A DNA stretch of 57,129 bases, from positions 1-57,129 of the forward strand of contig JAGRAN010000015.1 of the NCBI GenBank assembly GCA_020434585.1, read 5' to 3'. Origin of the DNA: Bdellovibrionales bacterium (GTDB lineage: Bacteria; Bdellovibrionota_C; UBA2361; SZUA-149; JAGRAN01). The position numbers were made by a program, and so were the translations under genes. The notes under the pieces were generated by a model. That model did not search any database, had not been told where the DNA came from, and saw nothing but the letters and a program-made list of their open reading frames with translations. Shown one piece after another: positions 18,952 to 26,957 of this stretch (within the stretch, counting starts at the first letter, position 1; every line of letters starts with the position of its first letter).

Positions 18952-20325
18952 GAAGACAGGCTTTTCGGCCTTTTGATGGGTTTCTAGGTAGCTGTCAAAA
19001 ACCATCGCGACATTACGAGAAAAGATACGGCCCACCTCACTTAACTGAAGTACTCGATCGCCTACTGATAACAGGCCGTCTAGTTCCAGTGCTTTTAGTT
19101 GAGGCTGCTCCTTATGAAAGTAGTCCCAAAATGAAATATCGTATAAATTTTCGAAGGTTGAGAGATTTATCGATCCGACGCACATTATGTCCTGAATAAT
19201 TGCAGCGCGCAGCATGTCGTCGCGTTCTAGAATCACTCCTCTTTCTATTGCGCTGCCGGAATTAGCGATTGCTGAAGCGTATTCATTAAGGGGCTTGATA
19301 TTTTGAGCCATTGCGTTTGGCACGCTGGAGATTGCGCTGGGCCCGATTCCAAGTATTCGAGCTCCTCGGTGTGTGGTGTAGCCCATAAAATTGCGGCTGA
19401 GCCGCCCCTCCCGTAATGCAATAGATAGCGCATCCTCAGGAAGTGCGAAATGATCAAGGCCTATATACTGATATCCTGCTGCTTCGAGCTGCTCGATCGC
19501 GTACTCGAAGAATGATATGCGCTCAGTTGGAGTCGGAATATGCACACGGCGCATGGCTTTCTGAACTTTCTTGATCCACGTAACGTGAGCGTAGGCATAC
19601 AAAGCGATGCGGTCGGGTCGAAGTTCTATCACGCTGTGAATTGTCTTTTGGAAATTTTCCTGAGTTTGACCGGGGAGCCCGTAAATCAGGTCCATATTAA
19701 TTCCGCTAAAACCTAGGTCCCTCGCAGCATCATAGACGGACTGAGTCTGTTCCAAGGTTTGATTGCGATTTACAATTTGCTGCACTGTCGGATTGAAATC
19801 TTGGACGCCAAAGCTTACACGATTAAAACCTCGATCGCGGAAATGATGCAGTTGCTCACGAGACGAGGTCCTCGGATCGATTTCGACTGAAATCTCTGCA
19901 TTTTTAGCGCGTGACGCGGCAAGCGTATCTATTTTGTCACATAGAAGGTCGATTGCATGGGCGGGCAAGAAGCTTGGCGTGCCACCTCCTAGATGGATCT
20001 GGCAAATATTAGTCTTATTTGAGATCAAAGCAGCATAAGTACTAAGTTCTTTACATGCGGCGTTTAGAAATAAGTCCAAGTTTTCGAGCTTAGGATCGAT
20101 GAGTTTAGAGCAGGCGCAAAAGTAGCAAAGGCTTTTACAGAATGGGACGTGAAGATAAAGCGCAGTGTTTGCTTCGGGGCGAGTTGATACGTCCTCACTC
20201 AATTGCGCTTGCCACAGTTCGCTGCGGACGGAGTCATCGAACTCAACTGCGGTTGGATAACTAGTATATCGAGGACCTGCCCCCTGGTAATTTTCTGCCA
20301 GGCGTCTCAGCTGCGCGTGTTTCAT
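18937..20325 (-). CDS. hemN: Oxygen-independent coproporphyrinogen III dehydrogenase
   Basis: The 462-residue protein has the radical SAM motif CKSLCYFCAC (CX3CX2CXC) at residues ~63-72, preceded by YTSYPTAVEF and LYLHVPFC as in HemN. Downstream are HLGGGTPSFL, EIDPRTSS, RVSFGVQDF and INMDLIYGLPGQT, all typical. It converts coproporphyrinogen III to protoporphyrinogen IX without oxygen in the cytoplasm, supplying heme under denitrifying conditions. Length agrees with E. coli HemN (457). It sits between the NO-related genes, as hemN often does in denitrifiers. Confidence 0.95.
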   Translation of the reverse strand: MKHAQLRRLAENYQGAGPRYTSYPTAVEFDDSVRSELWQAQLSEDVSTRPEANTALYLHVPFCKSLCYFCACSKLIDPKLENLDLFLNAACKELSTYAALISNKTNICQIHLGGGTPSFLPAHAIDLLCDKIDTLAASRAKNAEISVEIDPRTSSREQLHHFRDRGFNRVSFGVQDFNPTVQQIVNRNQTLEQTQSVYDAARDLGFSGINMDLIYGLPGQTQENFQKTIHSVIELRPDRIALYAYAHVTWIKKVQKAMRRVHIPTPTERISFFEYAIEQLEAAGYQYIGLDHFALPEDALSIALREGRLSRNFMGYTTHRGARILGIGPSAISSVPNAMAQNIKPLNEYASAIANSGSAIERGVILERDDMLRAAIIQDIMCVGSINLSTFENLYDISFWDYFHKEQPQLKALELDGLLSVGDRVLQLSEVGRIFSRNVAMVFDSYLETHQKAEKPVFSQTV

Positions 20326-20488
20326 TATTGAGTTTCCGGTATTACATTAAAATTGGGCACCGTTACTGATTTAACATAGTGCTTTCCAGAAGCAAGTATA
20401 CCAATGCTTTGTAAAAGACAGCCAACTAACTGTAGGTGGCCATGAACCTGAATCATTCCGGCGAAAGAGGCTCCGGTGGGTCGCTTGA

Positions 20489-21730
20489 TTAGCCGCACGA
20501 CTTAAGTGACTCGCCTTTTTGAAGAGATGCTTGCAGACGGAGCATTGTCCATTCAGCTCGCCAAATGGCTGCGGCCCAAGTCAGAATCACAGCTGCGCTC
20601 GATATAGCCACAATTAACGAGAACCACTCAGGCAGAGCGAATAGATGAAACGCGCCTCGACCCAGTGGAACGAGTTGCCATGCCATTAGCAAGAACCACC
20701 ATAGCTTACGGTGGATCAAAGTGTTTCGACTGGTTAGAAAGGCAACTACTTGAGAGCTTACAGCAAAAATGAGAGGAGCCGCCCAGCCCGTTGCAAGAAT
20801 GTGCAAGGTCAAATCAGGGGTGGAATAATTACTGAAGAAAACAATCATCCAGGCGGCAATTGACCAGAGGTATCCGGACACAAAAGCCAGGTTCAAGGGG
20901 TTAGTTCGGACGGATGAGAACCATCCCTTAAAATTAGTAGCGGTCAGATAGATGGCTAATCCCAGCAGTGACATTAGCGCCGGGTATATCAAGTTTAGTG
21001 TTGAACCTGCTAACAGAAGTAATATGCTTGTGCAGTGTAGAATTATAAACAGGGTTCCCACACCCCGATGTAGAGGATTGCCGCCAAGAAAAGCCACGAT
21101 AAACTGCACGCTAGCGGCAAAGATCAAAGAGCCAAAGCCTCCCCAAGTTACCAGAAGGGCTGAGCGTTGATCCTCTAGAGGCAGGAACGGGGACGCTGCG
21201 AGAACACTTAGCCCTAAGATGCATAGCATTGCTTGAATGGGGCGGTCACATCCGCGGAGGCAGACATAGGCCATGCGTAAGGCGTACGCTGCGAATGTAA
21301 GGCAGACGATCCACGGAGCCCAGGGCTTGGTGAACATCATTCCAATACCACCAAATACATAGATGGGAAGGAGGACAAGAGGTTTTGCCGCAAATTCAAG
21401 TTTTGCGCCAACCACCTTGCTCCCAGCTTGCGAAATGAATCCAAGCACAAACAAGCCGAAAAAGAGAAATACCTGTACTACAACATGTGCTCGACGCAGG
21501 GTGGCGTAGTTTCCTTCGAGTGGTAGTACGCGGTTCAGGACGAGCCATAAGTACAGTCCGTAAATTAACGTTCCCAAGACAGCGAACGCTGCGCCTAAGG
21601 CAAAGAACTTGTCCGCTACCGGGCCGCTTACAGAACGATCGCGCCAGGACGCAGGTTGCTTACCTGAGAGACGGCCGATTTGTATGAGTTTGGGGTTGTT
21701 AGGTTTGATGGTATCGCCAGGTTTGCTCAT
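20489..21730 (-). CDS. NnrS-like multi-spanning membrane protein
   Basis: I start at ATG 21730 (MSKPGDTIKPN); a TTG at 21742 is also in frame. The protein has about 12 hydrophobic segments. An N-terminal LRRAHVVVQVFLFFGLFVLGFI and a later LTLHILATGWAAPLIFAVSSQVVAFLT recall NnrS, a heme- and copper-containing membrane protein that relieves nitrosative stress. The match is to pattern rather than to a diagnostic motif. Support comes from the divergent nsrR-type gene and the 27-bp operator between them, since nnrS is a known NsrR target in other bacteria. Confidence 0.6.
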   Translation of the reverse strand: MSKPGDTIKPNNPKLIQIGRLSGKQPASWRDRSVSGPVADKFFALGAAFAVLGTLIYGLYLWLVLNRVLPLEGNYATLRRAHVVVQVFLFFGLFVLGFISQAGSKVVGAKLEFAAKPLVLLPIYVFGGIGMMFTKPWAPWIVCLTFAAYALRMAYVCLRGCDRPIQAMLCILGLSVLAASPFLPLEDQRSALLVTWGGFGSLIFAASVQFIVAFLGGNPLHRGVGTLFIILHCTSILLLLAGSTLNLIYPALMSLLGLAIYLTATNFKGWFSSVRTNPLNLAFVSGYLWSIAAWMIVFFSNYSTPDLTLHILATGWAAPLIFAVSSQVVAFLTSRNTLIHRKLWWFLLMAWQLVPLGRGAFHLFALPEWFSLIVAISSAAVILTWAAAIWRAEWTMLRLQASLQKGESLKSCG

Positions 21731-21815
21731 CACAATAATCAATTAACAGCGAAAAGTTCAGTGAAGAAATAGAACAACAAATGCTTGAGACCCCACGCGC
21801 AGTATTCGCGCCTGT

Positions 21816-21842
21816 TAAACTTGCATCAATGATGCAAGTTTA
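21816..21842. promoter_or_regulatory. Perfect 27-bp palindrome, probable NsrR operator
   Basis: Left arm TAAACTTGCATCA (21816-21828), one central A, and the exact reverse complement TGATGCAAGTTTA (21830-21842). It lies between the divergent NnrS-like (start 21730) and NsrR-type (start 21880) genes. The inner GATGCA/TGCATC half-sites resemble those of proteobacterial NsrR boxes. Binding by NsrR to repress both genes until NO is present is the simplest reading. Confidence 0.75.
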
Positions 21843-21879
21843 CTACTGTGTCTCTTACCACAGCGGGAGAAAATTGGGA

Positions 21880-22350
21880 ATGCGACTAACTCATGGGACT
21901 GACTTGGGTCTGCGGGTGCTAATGATCCTCAGCTTAAGGGAGGGGCAGCGTATGACGGTGCCGCGACTCGCCACGATTCTTGATGTATCTGAGAATCACT
22001 TAGTTAAGGTCTGCCTACGGCTTTCGTCGTTAAGCTACATTCGCTCCCTTCGAGGCCGCGGTGGTGGAGTCGAGCTGGCAATGCGGCCAGGAGAGATATT
22101 CGTTGGAAATGTCATAAGGGACTTGGAAGATGGATTCGATCTAGTTGAGTGCATGAGAGGCGCGGCGGGAAGCTGTGTATTGACTCCGGCTTGCGAGTTG
22201 AAGAGTTTGCTTGAGGATGCGACCGCAGCGTTTTTCAAAACACTTAATTCCAGATCAATTGCCGACCTTGTCTCGAGTCCGCGGCGTTTAAGCAATCTAG
22301 TGGGTATTAATAAGAAAAGGTCGGATCAGCTTAGAATGAAGAGTAGATAA
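21880..22350 (+). CDS. nsrR: NsrR-type Rrf2 repressor, NO sensor
   Basis: The start is ATG 21880 (MRLTHGTDLGLRVLMILSL), as NsrR proteins begin; the frame upstream would translate the operator palindrome and is unlikely to be used. The 156-residue protein has the Rrf2 winged helix (VPRLATILDVSENHLVKVC; wing SLRGRGGGVELA). Cysteines C91, C99 and C105 in the pattern ECx7CVLTPACELK match the [Fe-S] site of NsrR, and the C-terminal SRSIADLV also matches. NsrR loses repression when NO nitrosylates its cluster. It likely controls itself, the NnrS-like gene and perhaps the respiratory operons. Confidence 0.88.
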   Translation: MRLTHGTDLGLRVLMILSLREGQRMTVPRLATILDVSENHLVKVCLRLSSLSYIRSLRGRGGGVELAMRPGEIFVGNVIRDLEDGFDLVECMRGAAGSCVLTPACELKSLLEDATAAFFKTLNSRSIADLVSSPRRLSNLVGINKKRSDQLRMKSR

Positions 22351-22584
22351 TACTCCTATGTAACTTGATTAGCGCTGCGGGTGAAACAAGGTTAAGTAGC
22401 AGCCTGTTTAAATGCTTTTGCGCCATGTTTAACTCGAAGATGCTACTGAGGCGGATGCCCTACGCTGAGACGTAGTCAGTTGTAATCTCATTATATTTAG
22501 TATCATACGTCAGTACTATAGTGAGGCTAACTCGTCGTGGGTATCTTTTCCGACCAGGAGCTGTCTTAAGCGAACTGGAGGCGT

Positions 22585-23088
22585 ATGGATTTTGTTCACC
22601 TACATCTTGTGCTGACCCATCTTCCGATTGCTGGGGTCATATTTGGGTTAGTTTTCATAGCGATTTCGACAGTACTGAATCGCGGGGAGTTGCTGACCGG
22701 GGCAATGGTAATACTGATAATGTCCTCCTTGTTGACGATTCCGCTGTATATAACCGGGGAAGGTGCTGAAGATGCAATTGAGCACTTAGCTGGCGTTTCC
22801 GAAATGTTTATTGAGCAACATGAGGATTCTGCGAAACTAAGTTTTCTACTGATGGAGGGGCTGGGTTTATTCGCCGCGGTTGGCTTAGCCTTTCAAGTTT
22901 TTAAGGGAAATCTTCATCGGTCCTTTTCTTACGCTTTACTTCTCGGTACTTTGATAACGACCGCATCTGTCGCTTGGACGTCAAATCTTGGTGGTAAAAT
23001 CAGGCATAGCGAAATTAGGAGTAGTAGCGCCGTCTCCAGCTACGGCTCAGAACAATCTCATAAAAAGAACCACGATGATGACGATTAA
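22585..23088 (+). CDS. Conserved membrane protein with histidine-rich motifs (DUF2231-like)
   Basis: The 167-residue protein starts at ATG 22585 with GGAG 5 bases upstream. Four hydrophobic helices lie at about residues 5-28, 38-57, 88-106 and 113-131. Conserved-looking His residues are in VHLHLVLTHLP (helix 1) and GEGAEDAIEH...IEQHEDSAK between helices 2 and 3, a layout that could hold heme or metal. The charged C-terminus ends in Asp residues. It resembles small DUF2231-type membrane proteins in overall layout, but I cannot assign a function. It may relate to the NO region on its left. Confidence 0.65.
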   Translation: MDFVHLHLVLTHLPIAGVIFGLVFIAISTVLNRGELLTGAMVILIMSSLLTIPLYITGEGAEDAIEHLAGVSEMFIEQHEDSAKLSFLLMEGLGLFAAVGLAFQVFKGNLHRSFSYALLLGTLITTASVAWTSNLGGKIRHSEIRSSSAVSSYGSEQSHKKNHDDDD

Positions 23089-23103
23089 GTGTGTTGGAAC
23101 GAA

Positions 23104-23147
23104 TGGCATTGCGAATGCACAGCTGTAGCTGGTGGAGGTGGGGGGAG
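23104..23147. repeat. 44-bp direct repeat, copy 1 (duplicate of the tmRNA 3' end and flank)
   Basis: This copy is identical to 23255-23298 over 44 bases, 151 bases apart. It contains the last 18 bases of the tmRNA gene plus 26 bases of downstream flank, with two small dyads: GCATT-GCG-AATGC and CAGCT-GT-AGCTG. Such duplications arise when elements integrate at the 3' end of tmRNA genes. Confidence 0.9.
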
Positions 23148-23159
23148 CTAAAGCTCCCC
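23142..23159. repeat. 8-bp perfect palindromic hairpin next to repeat copy 1
   Basis: GGGGAGCT (23142-23149), AA, AGCTCCCC (23152-23159). It overlaps the end of direct-repeat copy 1. No U-tract follows. It may be part of the recombination scar or a small structured element. Confidence 0.6.
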
Positions 23160-23198
23160 AGGGAGTCACAGTAATATTGCCTCGGCTGAAGCCTCGCA

Positions 23199-23217
23199 GG
23201 TTCGACTCCCCCCACCA
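23199..23217 (+). other. Inverted partial copy of the tmRNA 3' end
   Basis: GGTTCGACTCCCCCCACC is the T-arm and acceptor end of the tmRNA, here on the plus strand, whereas the gene is on the minus strand (its own copy is 23288-23305). With GGTGGGGGGAG at 23137-23147 it can pair over 11 bases. There is no proper T stem (GCAGG opposite CCCCC), so it is not a tRNA. Confidence 0.6.
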
Positions 23218-23254
23218 AGTGAGAGAAGCGAACCAATATGATCCTCCACCACCG

Positions 23255-23298
23255 TGGCATTGCGAATGCACAGCTGTAGCTGGTGGAGGTGGGGGGAG
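23255..23298. repeat. 44-bp direct repeat, copy 2 (spans the tmRNA 3' end)
   Basis: Exact match to 23104-23147. Bases 23281-23298 are the 3' end of ssrA, including the encoded CCA; 23255-23280 are flank. This is the copy that keeps the tmRNA intact. Confidence 0.9.
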
Positions 23299-23640
23299 TC
23301 GAACCCCCGTCCGTAAGCCCGGTTCTAGACGCGTCTACATGCATAGTCCGAGCTTCAATCTCGCTATGGGCCTACCCCTCGGACAGGAAACTCATAGCCA
23401 GTCTAGTAAGAGTTTCGGATTGAGACGCCTAGACATCGCATCGCACCTAGCCCGCTAAGTGAGCTGAATCGAAAGCACGGGCAACTCCCGTTTCAGCCGT
23501 ACTAGCTTAAGCGGCTAGTACTTGAGATGTGTAATCGTCTTGGTTTGCGATTACTTTTAGTGGCTTGATAACCCGGCCAGCCACACCCGGGACATGCAGC
23601 GTAAAGTCTCGTCGACTCACGTCGAACCCAAATCACCCCC
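23281..23640 (-). ncRNA. ssrA: Transfer-messenger RNA (tmRNA)
   Basis: The minus-strand transcript starts GGGGGTGATTTGGGTTCGAC at 23640 and ends ...TTCGACT-CCCCC-CACCTCC-ACCA at 23281. The 5' GGGGGTG and 3' CACCTCC form the acceptor stem with one G-U pair. The T-arm is GGGGG-TTCGACT-CCCCC. After TAATC the resume codon GCA (23548) opens a reading frame for ANQDDYTSQVLAA followed by TAA (23509-23507). AAN/AN at the start and LAA at the end are the usual ssrA tag features. tmRNA rescues stalled ribosomes with SmpB and marks the product for ClpXP and other proteases. It is a one-piece, 360-nt gene. Confidence 0.97.
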
Positions 23641-23662
23641 AAAAGGGGAGTGCACTATATAT

Positions 23663-23691
23663 ATTGTAAGAACGACTATTGCCATCGTCAA
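23663..23691 (-). promoter_or_regulatory. Promoter of ssrA
   Basis: On the minus strand, TTGACG (23691-23686), a 17-base spacer and TACAAT (23668-23663) form a near-consensus sigma-70 promoter (5/6 and 5/6). The 5' end of mature tmRNA lies 22 bases beyond the -10, so a short leader is removed by processing. Confidence 0.8.
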
Positions 23692-23799
23692 TTCCAGCGA
23701 AAAGATTTATGCCGAAAAGTTTAAGGATTATAGAGCGCTAGCCTGGTAGATTGCTGTGGAAAGAGAGGATTTTCTGATTGCGCAGGCTCCCCCTTTGCG

Positions 23800-24957
23800 A
23801 TGATCATAAGGCCCATGACGACAGAACGGACAGCGAAGCATACTCAGGAAATGCAGGGCCCATCTTGGGGGCAGATCTACGAGTTCCTGCTCAAGGCGTT
23901 CATTTGGGGCTCGCTGTTTGGAGTGCTCTATGTGCTGCGGTCGTTCTTTCTACTGATCTTTCTGACATTCTTCTTTGCCTACATCCAGGATCACGGTGTC
24001 CACTTTCTCGAAAGATATAGGGGGCCGCGCTGGATGCGAGTAACTGTCTCGGCGGTTCTTCTGCTGGGCGTGCTAACCGGCATAGGTTCATACCTTGTCC
24101 CGCGCATTATCGATCAGGGCCAGGTATATGCCGATAAATACCCGGGCTATGTGCAGGAGATTGATCAAACCATTGTGGAGCTAAGCAACTCCTATCCGAT
24201 CCTCAAACCGCTGCTCGAAACGGGTGATTCAGAAGTCGATTCTCCGTCAGCCAGACTTTTGCAGTCTCTGATTTCTGGCGGCGAACATGGAGTTTCGCAG
24301 GAAGGCCTTAGAAAAACTATCGGTGTAATTCGCGGACTTGGACAAACTCTTCTTGGAATTGGCTCGGCGTTTTTGCTGGCTCTGCTTTTTTCTTTTCTTA
24401 TCGTGCTGGACCTTCCGCGGCTGTCTGAAGGTATCAAGAGTTTTGGCGACACGAGGGTCGGTTGGGTTTATCACGAAGTCGCAGAAAGCATTTCCAGTTT
24501 CGGCCGTATGCTCGGACGTGCGATCGAGGCGCAGCTGGTCATAGCAGTGATTAATACTGTTCTTACTGCAGTTTTGATTCAGTTCCTTGGCGTCGGTGAT
24601 AAGACGGCCTTTCTGTCCTTAATCGTATTTCTATGCAGCTTCATTCCAGTTGCTGGGGTGTTCTTTAGCTCGGTGCCGATCTGCCTCAGTGTTCTGCCGG
24701 TCGGCGGCTTGGGAGGTGTTGGCCTAGCGATTTTGTTCATTTGGATTATTCATATGATAGAGGGTTACATCCTGAATCCTAAGATTTATGGACATCATAT
24801 GCGGATGAATCCGGTAATTGTGTTAATTATTCTTACCGTCGGCGGAAAGCTGTTTCACATCTGGGGACTGATTCTCGGAGTTCCAATATGCACCTATGTG
24901 TTTGCGCATATAATCCAGAAAAGGCCGGTTAAGTCCCACAGACCAAGTAAGAATTGA
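23800..24957 (+). CDS. AI-2E/PerM-family permease
   Basis: The 385-residue inner-membrane protein has the family layout: paired helices near residues 30-68, one at ~78-98, a large soluble loop (~100-165), then five helices from ~185 to 370. The family region GRMLGRAIEAQLVIAVINTVL, the FIPVAGVFFSSVP motif and the end segment IEGYILNPKIYGHHMRMNP (~325-345) are typical. Members export or import diverse solutes (AI-2, Na+/H+), so the substrate is unknown. The ATG at 23800 is taken; ATG 23815 is possible. Confidence 0.88.
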   Translation: MIIRPMTTERTAKHTQEMQGPSWGQIYEFLLKAFIWGSLFGVLYVLRSFFLLIFLTFFFAYIQDHGVHFLERYRGPRWMRVTVSAVLLLGVLTGIGSYLVPRIIDQGQVYADKYPGYVQEIDQTIVELSNSYPILKPLLETGDSEVDSPSARLLQSLISGGEHGVSQEGLRKTIGVIRGLGQTLLGIGSAFLLALLFSFLIVLDLPRLSEGIKSFGDTRVGWVYHEVAESISSFGRMLGRAIEAQLVIAVINTVLTAVLIQFLGVGDKTAFLSLIVFLCSFIPVAGVFFSSVPICLSVLPVGGLGGVGLAILFIWIIHMIEGYILNPKIYGHHMRMNPVIVLIILTVGGKLFHIWGLILGVPICTYVFAHIIQKRPVKSHRPSKN

Positions 24958-24973
24958 GCAAGGTGCATGGTCG

Positions 24974-25438
24974 ATGAGAAAGCATTTAGGATTCTTTAGA
25001 TCTCCGTCCTGGAATTGGTTTGGCGATGCCGGCTTGCTAGTCATCCGCCTTGGTCTTGGCTTTATGTTTCTGCTTCACGGGATACCGAAACTTGCCGGCG
25101 GCCCGGAGGTTTGGGCTGGCATGGGTGAAGAGATGGCTTACGCGGGACTGCCATTTCGAGAGCCGATTTGGTTCCTACTCGCTGCGATAATCGAGGTTGC
25201 TGGCGGCTTTTCTATGATTGCAGGCTACTTTATGCGCGGAGCCTGTTCGCTGCTGTTTATCGTGATGGTGGTGGCAATCGTCCTGCATGTGCGGCGTGAT
25301 GATGAGTATCTAGTGCTTACACACGCGATCGAAAACGCGATTGTATTTTTGGGTCTTGTGCTTGCGGGACCGGGTAGATTCAGCGCAGATCAAAAACTCG
25401 AAGAACTTCGCGAGCAGCGAGCGCTTCGCGGTAGATAA
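24974..25438 (+). CDS. DoxX-family membrane protein
   Basis: The 154-residue protein has four helices. LLVIRLGLGFMFLLHGIPKLAGG (~20-42) with the conserved HGxxKL motif, then AAIIEVAGGFSMIAGYFMR (~76-94) and VVAIVLHVRR, fit DoxX. Family members take part in thiol/redox or quinone-linked processes in the membrane. The start lies 16 bases after the AI-2E gene, so they likely share a transcript. Confidence 0.88.
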   Translation: MRKHLGFFRSPSWNWFGDAGLLVIRLGLGFMFLLHGIPKLAGGPEVWAGMGEEMAYAGLPFREPIWFLLAAIIEVAGGFSMIAGYFMRGACSLLFIVMVVAIVLHVRRDDEYLVLTHAIENAIVFLGLVLAGPGRFSADQKLEELREQRALRGR

Positions 25439-25529
25439 TAATGCCTCTTGATGGCGGCAGTGACTGTGCGGTGCGTTTAAGCTGTGGCGGTTCAGTCGAT
25501 TCGCTAATCTTTTAAGTGGATTTTAATAG

Positions 25530-25826
25530 CTACTTCTTGTAGTTATCGAGCGCTCGCTTTGCTTCGGGCGTGCCGATTTTTCTAAGTGCAAATGCCGCCG
25601 AGCTTCGCACACCACCGTTTTCATCATTAAGCAGGCTTGCAAGTGGACGTACGGCTGACTGGGCATCGCCGCCGTAGGAACCTAGTTTCATTGCTGCGTT
25701 GTTTCTGGCACTCGAATCGCTGCTTTTAAGCTGTTTTATCAGCTTGGGGATTTCAATTTCGGGATCGGAGCAGGCGGAGGCAAGGAAGAGCGAGCTGGCC
25801 AGTAGAATAAGCATAACGTTTCTCAT
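25530..25826 (-). CDS. Small HEAT-repeat lipoprotein
   Basis: The 98-residue protein has a lipoprotein signal peptide with lipobox LASAC (Cys19). The rest contains about two HEAT/PBS-type repeats: SSDSSARNNAAMKLGSYGG and DENGGVRSSAAFALRKIGT. Such repeats mediate protein-protein binding. It would be anchored to the inner or outer membrane facing the periplasm. No partner is evident from neighbours. Confidence 0.8.
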   Translation of the reverse strand: MRNVMLILLASSLFLASACSDPEIEIPKLIKQLKSSDSSARNNAAMKLGSYGGDAQSAVRPLASLLNDENGGVRSSAAFALRKIGTPEAKRALDNYKK

Positions 25827-26027
25827 TGCTCGAGCTTAGCACATTTACAGTTTGAGCTGGTGCTGTGAAGATTGACTTAGCTGGGGTGACTTCAAATAAA
25901 CCTAATGAGGCGGACTTGTAGATATTATACAATGTGGCCACGCACCAGAGGTCACAATTTAGCATGGTGTTTGGAACATGTAGTAATTTCACGCAATTAG
26001 CCCCGGAAAAGTCACCCTGGAGCAAAT

Positions 26028-26042
26028 TGTATTAATAATACA
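26028..26042. promoter_or_regulatory. Dyad TGTAT-N5-ATACA, copy A, at the DUF6502-like gene
   Basis: TGTAT-TAATA-ATACA (arms extend to TGTATTA/TAATACA around one A) ends 13 bases before ATG 26056. This position would block transcription or translation start, as in autoregulation. The same core is at 29907 and 30057. Confidence 0.6.
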
Positions 26043-26055
26043 TCATAATAGGGCT

Positions 26056-26919
26056 ATGTCAGCGGATCTGAAAAAGGAGAGGGAAGAGAGTCTGAAGCGG
26101 ATGCTTAGGCCGTTTGTGCGCTACTGTCTGCGCGGATCCGATACCATTCAATACATTATCAAGCTGTTGAAGGTTGTCTACGTGGAAATTGCTGTTGAGG
26201 AACTTGAGCGTGCGGGCGAGAAGGTCAATATGAGCCGCCTAAACGTTATGACAGGGGTGCAGCGTGCGGACATTGCCAAGATATACAAGAAGAAGGAGCC
26301 GCTTAAGCCGATCATCGGAGATATCGTAACTCGCGTAATAGGCCAGTGGACGCAAGATCAGCGATTTTGCACGAAAGACGGCAAGCCAAAAGTGCTTAGT
26401 TTCGCCGGAAAAAACAGCGAATTTGAGCAGTTGGTTGGTTTAGTGACCACAAGTGTTGGTCCGGCGGCTGTGTTGTTCGAGTTGGAGCGGGCAGATGCCG
26501 TAGAGAAGTCTAAAACAGGCCTTAAGCTAACTCGTACTACGATGAAGTTCGGTAAGAACCGAGTTCGAGCAACCGCTATGCTCGGACAAAGCGTTGAAGT
26601 GCTGATGACCGCGTCGCATGAGAACGGAGAAGCCGATCTCGACGAGGCACCGCACCTGCATATTCGCACGGAGTACGACAACGTCTTTGTCAAAGATTTG
26701 CCGAAGATTCGCCAGTGGCTGAAGAAAGAGGGCCGCAAATTTCACAAGCGGGCCAGGGACTATATCTCCAAATTCGACAAAGACATCAGCGATAAGCTTG
26801 AAGAGAAGGCCGGAGGGAAGGTGGTTCTGGGTGCTTTTAGCTATGTTAGCGGAGAGGAGCCAGATGATGGGATTAGTCTGAATCAGGTTGAAATGCACGA
26901 GGACTCGCAAGAAATCTAA
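26056..26919 (+). CDS. DUF6502-like protein, possible transcription regulator
   Basis: The 287-residue cytoplasmic protein begins with RMLRPFVRYCLRGSDTIQYIIKLLKVVYVEIAVEEL, then MSRLNVMTGVQRADIAKIYK, which looks like a helix-turn-helix (residues ~54-73), and GDIVTRVIGQW. This N-terminal plan fits DUF6502 proteins, which begin with a similar RPLVRLLL/VYVEVA block and TGVxRxDV segment. The rest (130-287) is mixed alpha/beta with no motif I can name; no membrane helix. A DNA-binding role is inferred from the HTH-like segment and from the dyad just upstream that recurs at the TraU-like locus. Confidence 0.7.
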   Translation: MSADLKKEREESLKRMLRPFVRYCLRGSDTIQYIIKLLKVVYVEIAVEELERAGEKVNMSRLNVMTGVQRADIAKIYKKKEPLKPIIGDIVTRVIGQWTQDQRFCTKDGKPKVLSFAGKNSEFEQLVGLVTTSVGPAAVLFELERADAVEKSKTGLKLTRTTMKFGKNRVRATAMLGQSVEVLMTASHENGEADLDEAPHLHIRTEYDNVFVKDLPKIRQWLKKEGRKFHKRARDYISKFDKDISDKLEEKAGGKVVLGAFSYVSGEEPDDGISLNQVEMHEDSQEI

Positions 26920-26957
26920 AAAACTGAAGCATTTAAGGTTTTATGGAGGATAAGAAT

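Noticed and set aside
23137-23217. tRNA-like segment with GGGGGGA...TCCCCCCACCA ends
   Set aside because: No D-arm, no anticodon arm and no valid T stem; it is better explained as a partial inverted copy of the tmRNA 3' end.
23015-23344. 109-residue minus-strand ORF with an internal repeat
   Set aside because: It crosses the tmRNA 3' end and the direct repeats; the repetitive peptide comes from the duplicated DNA.
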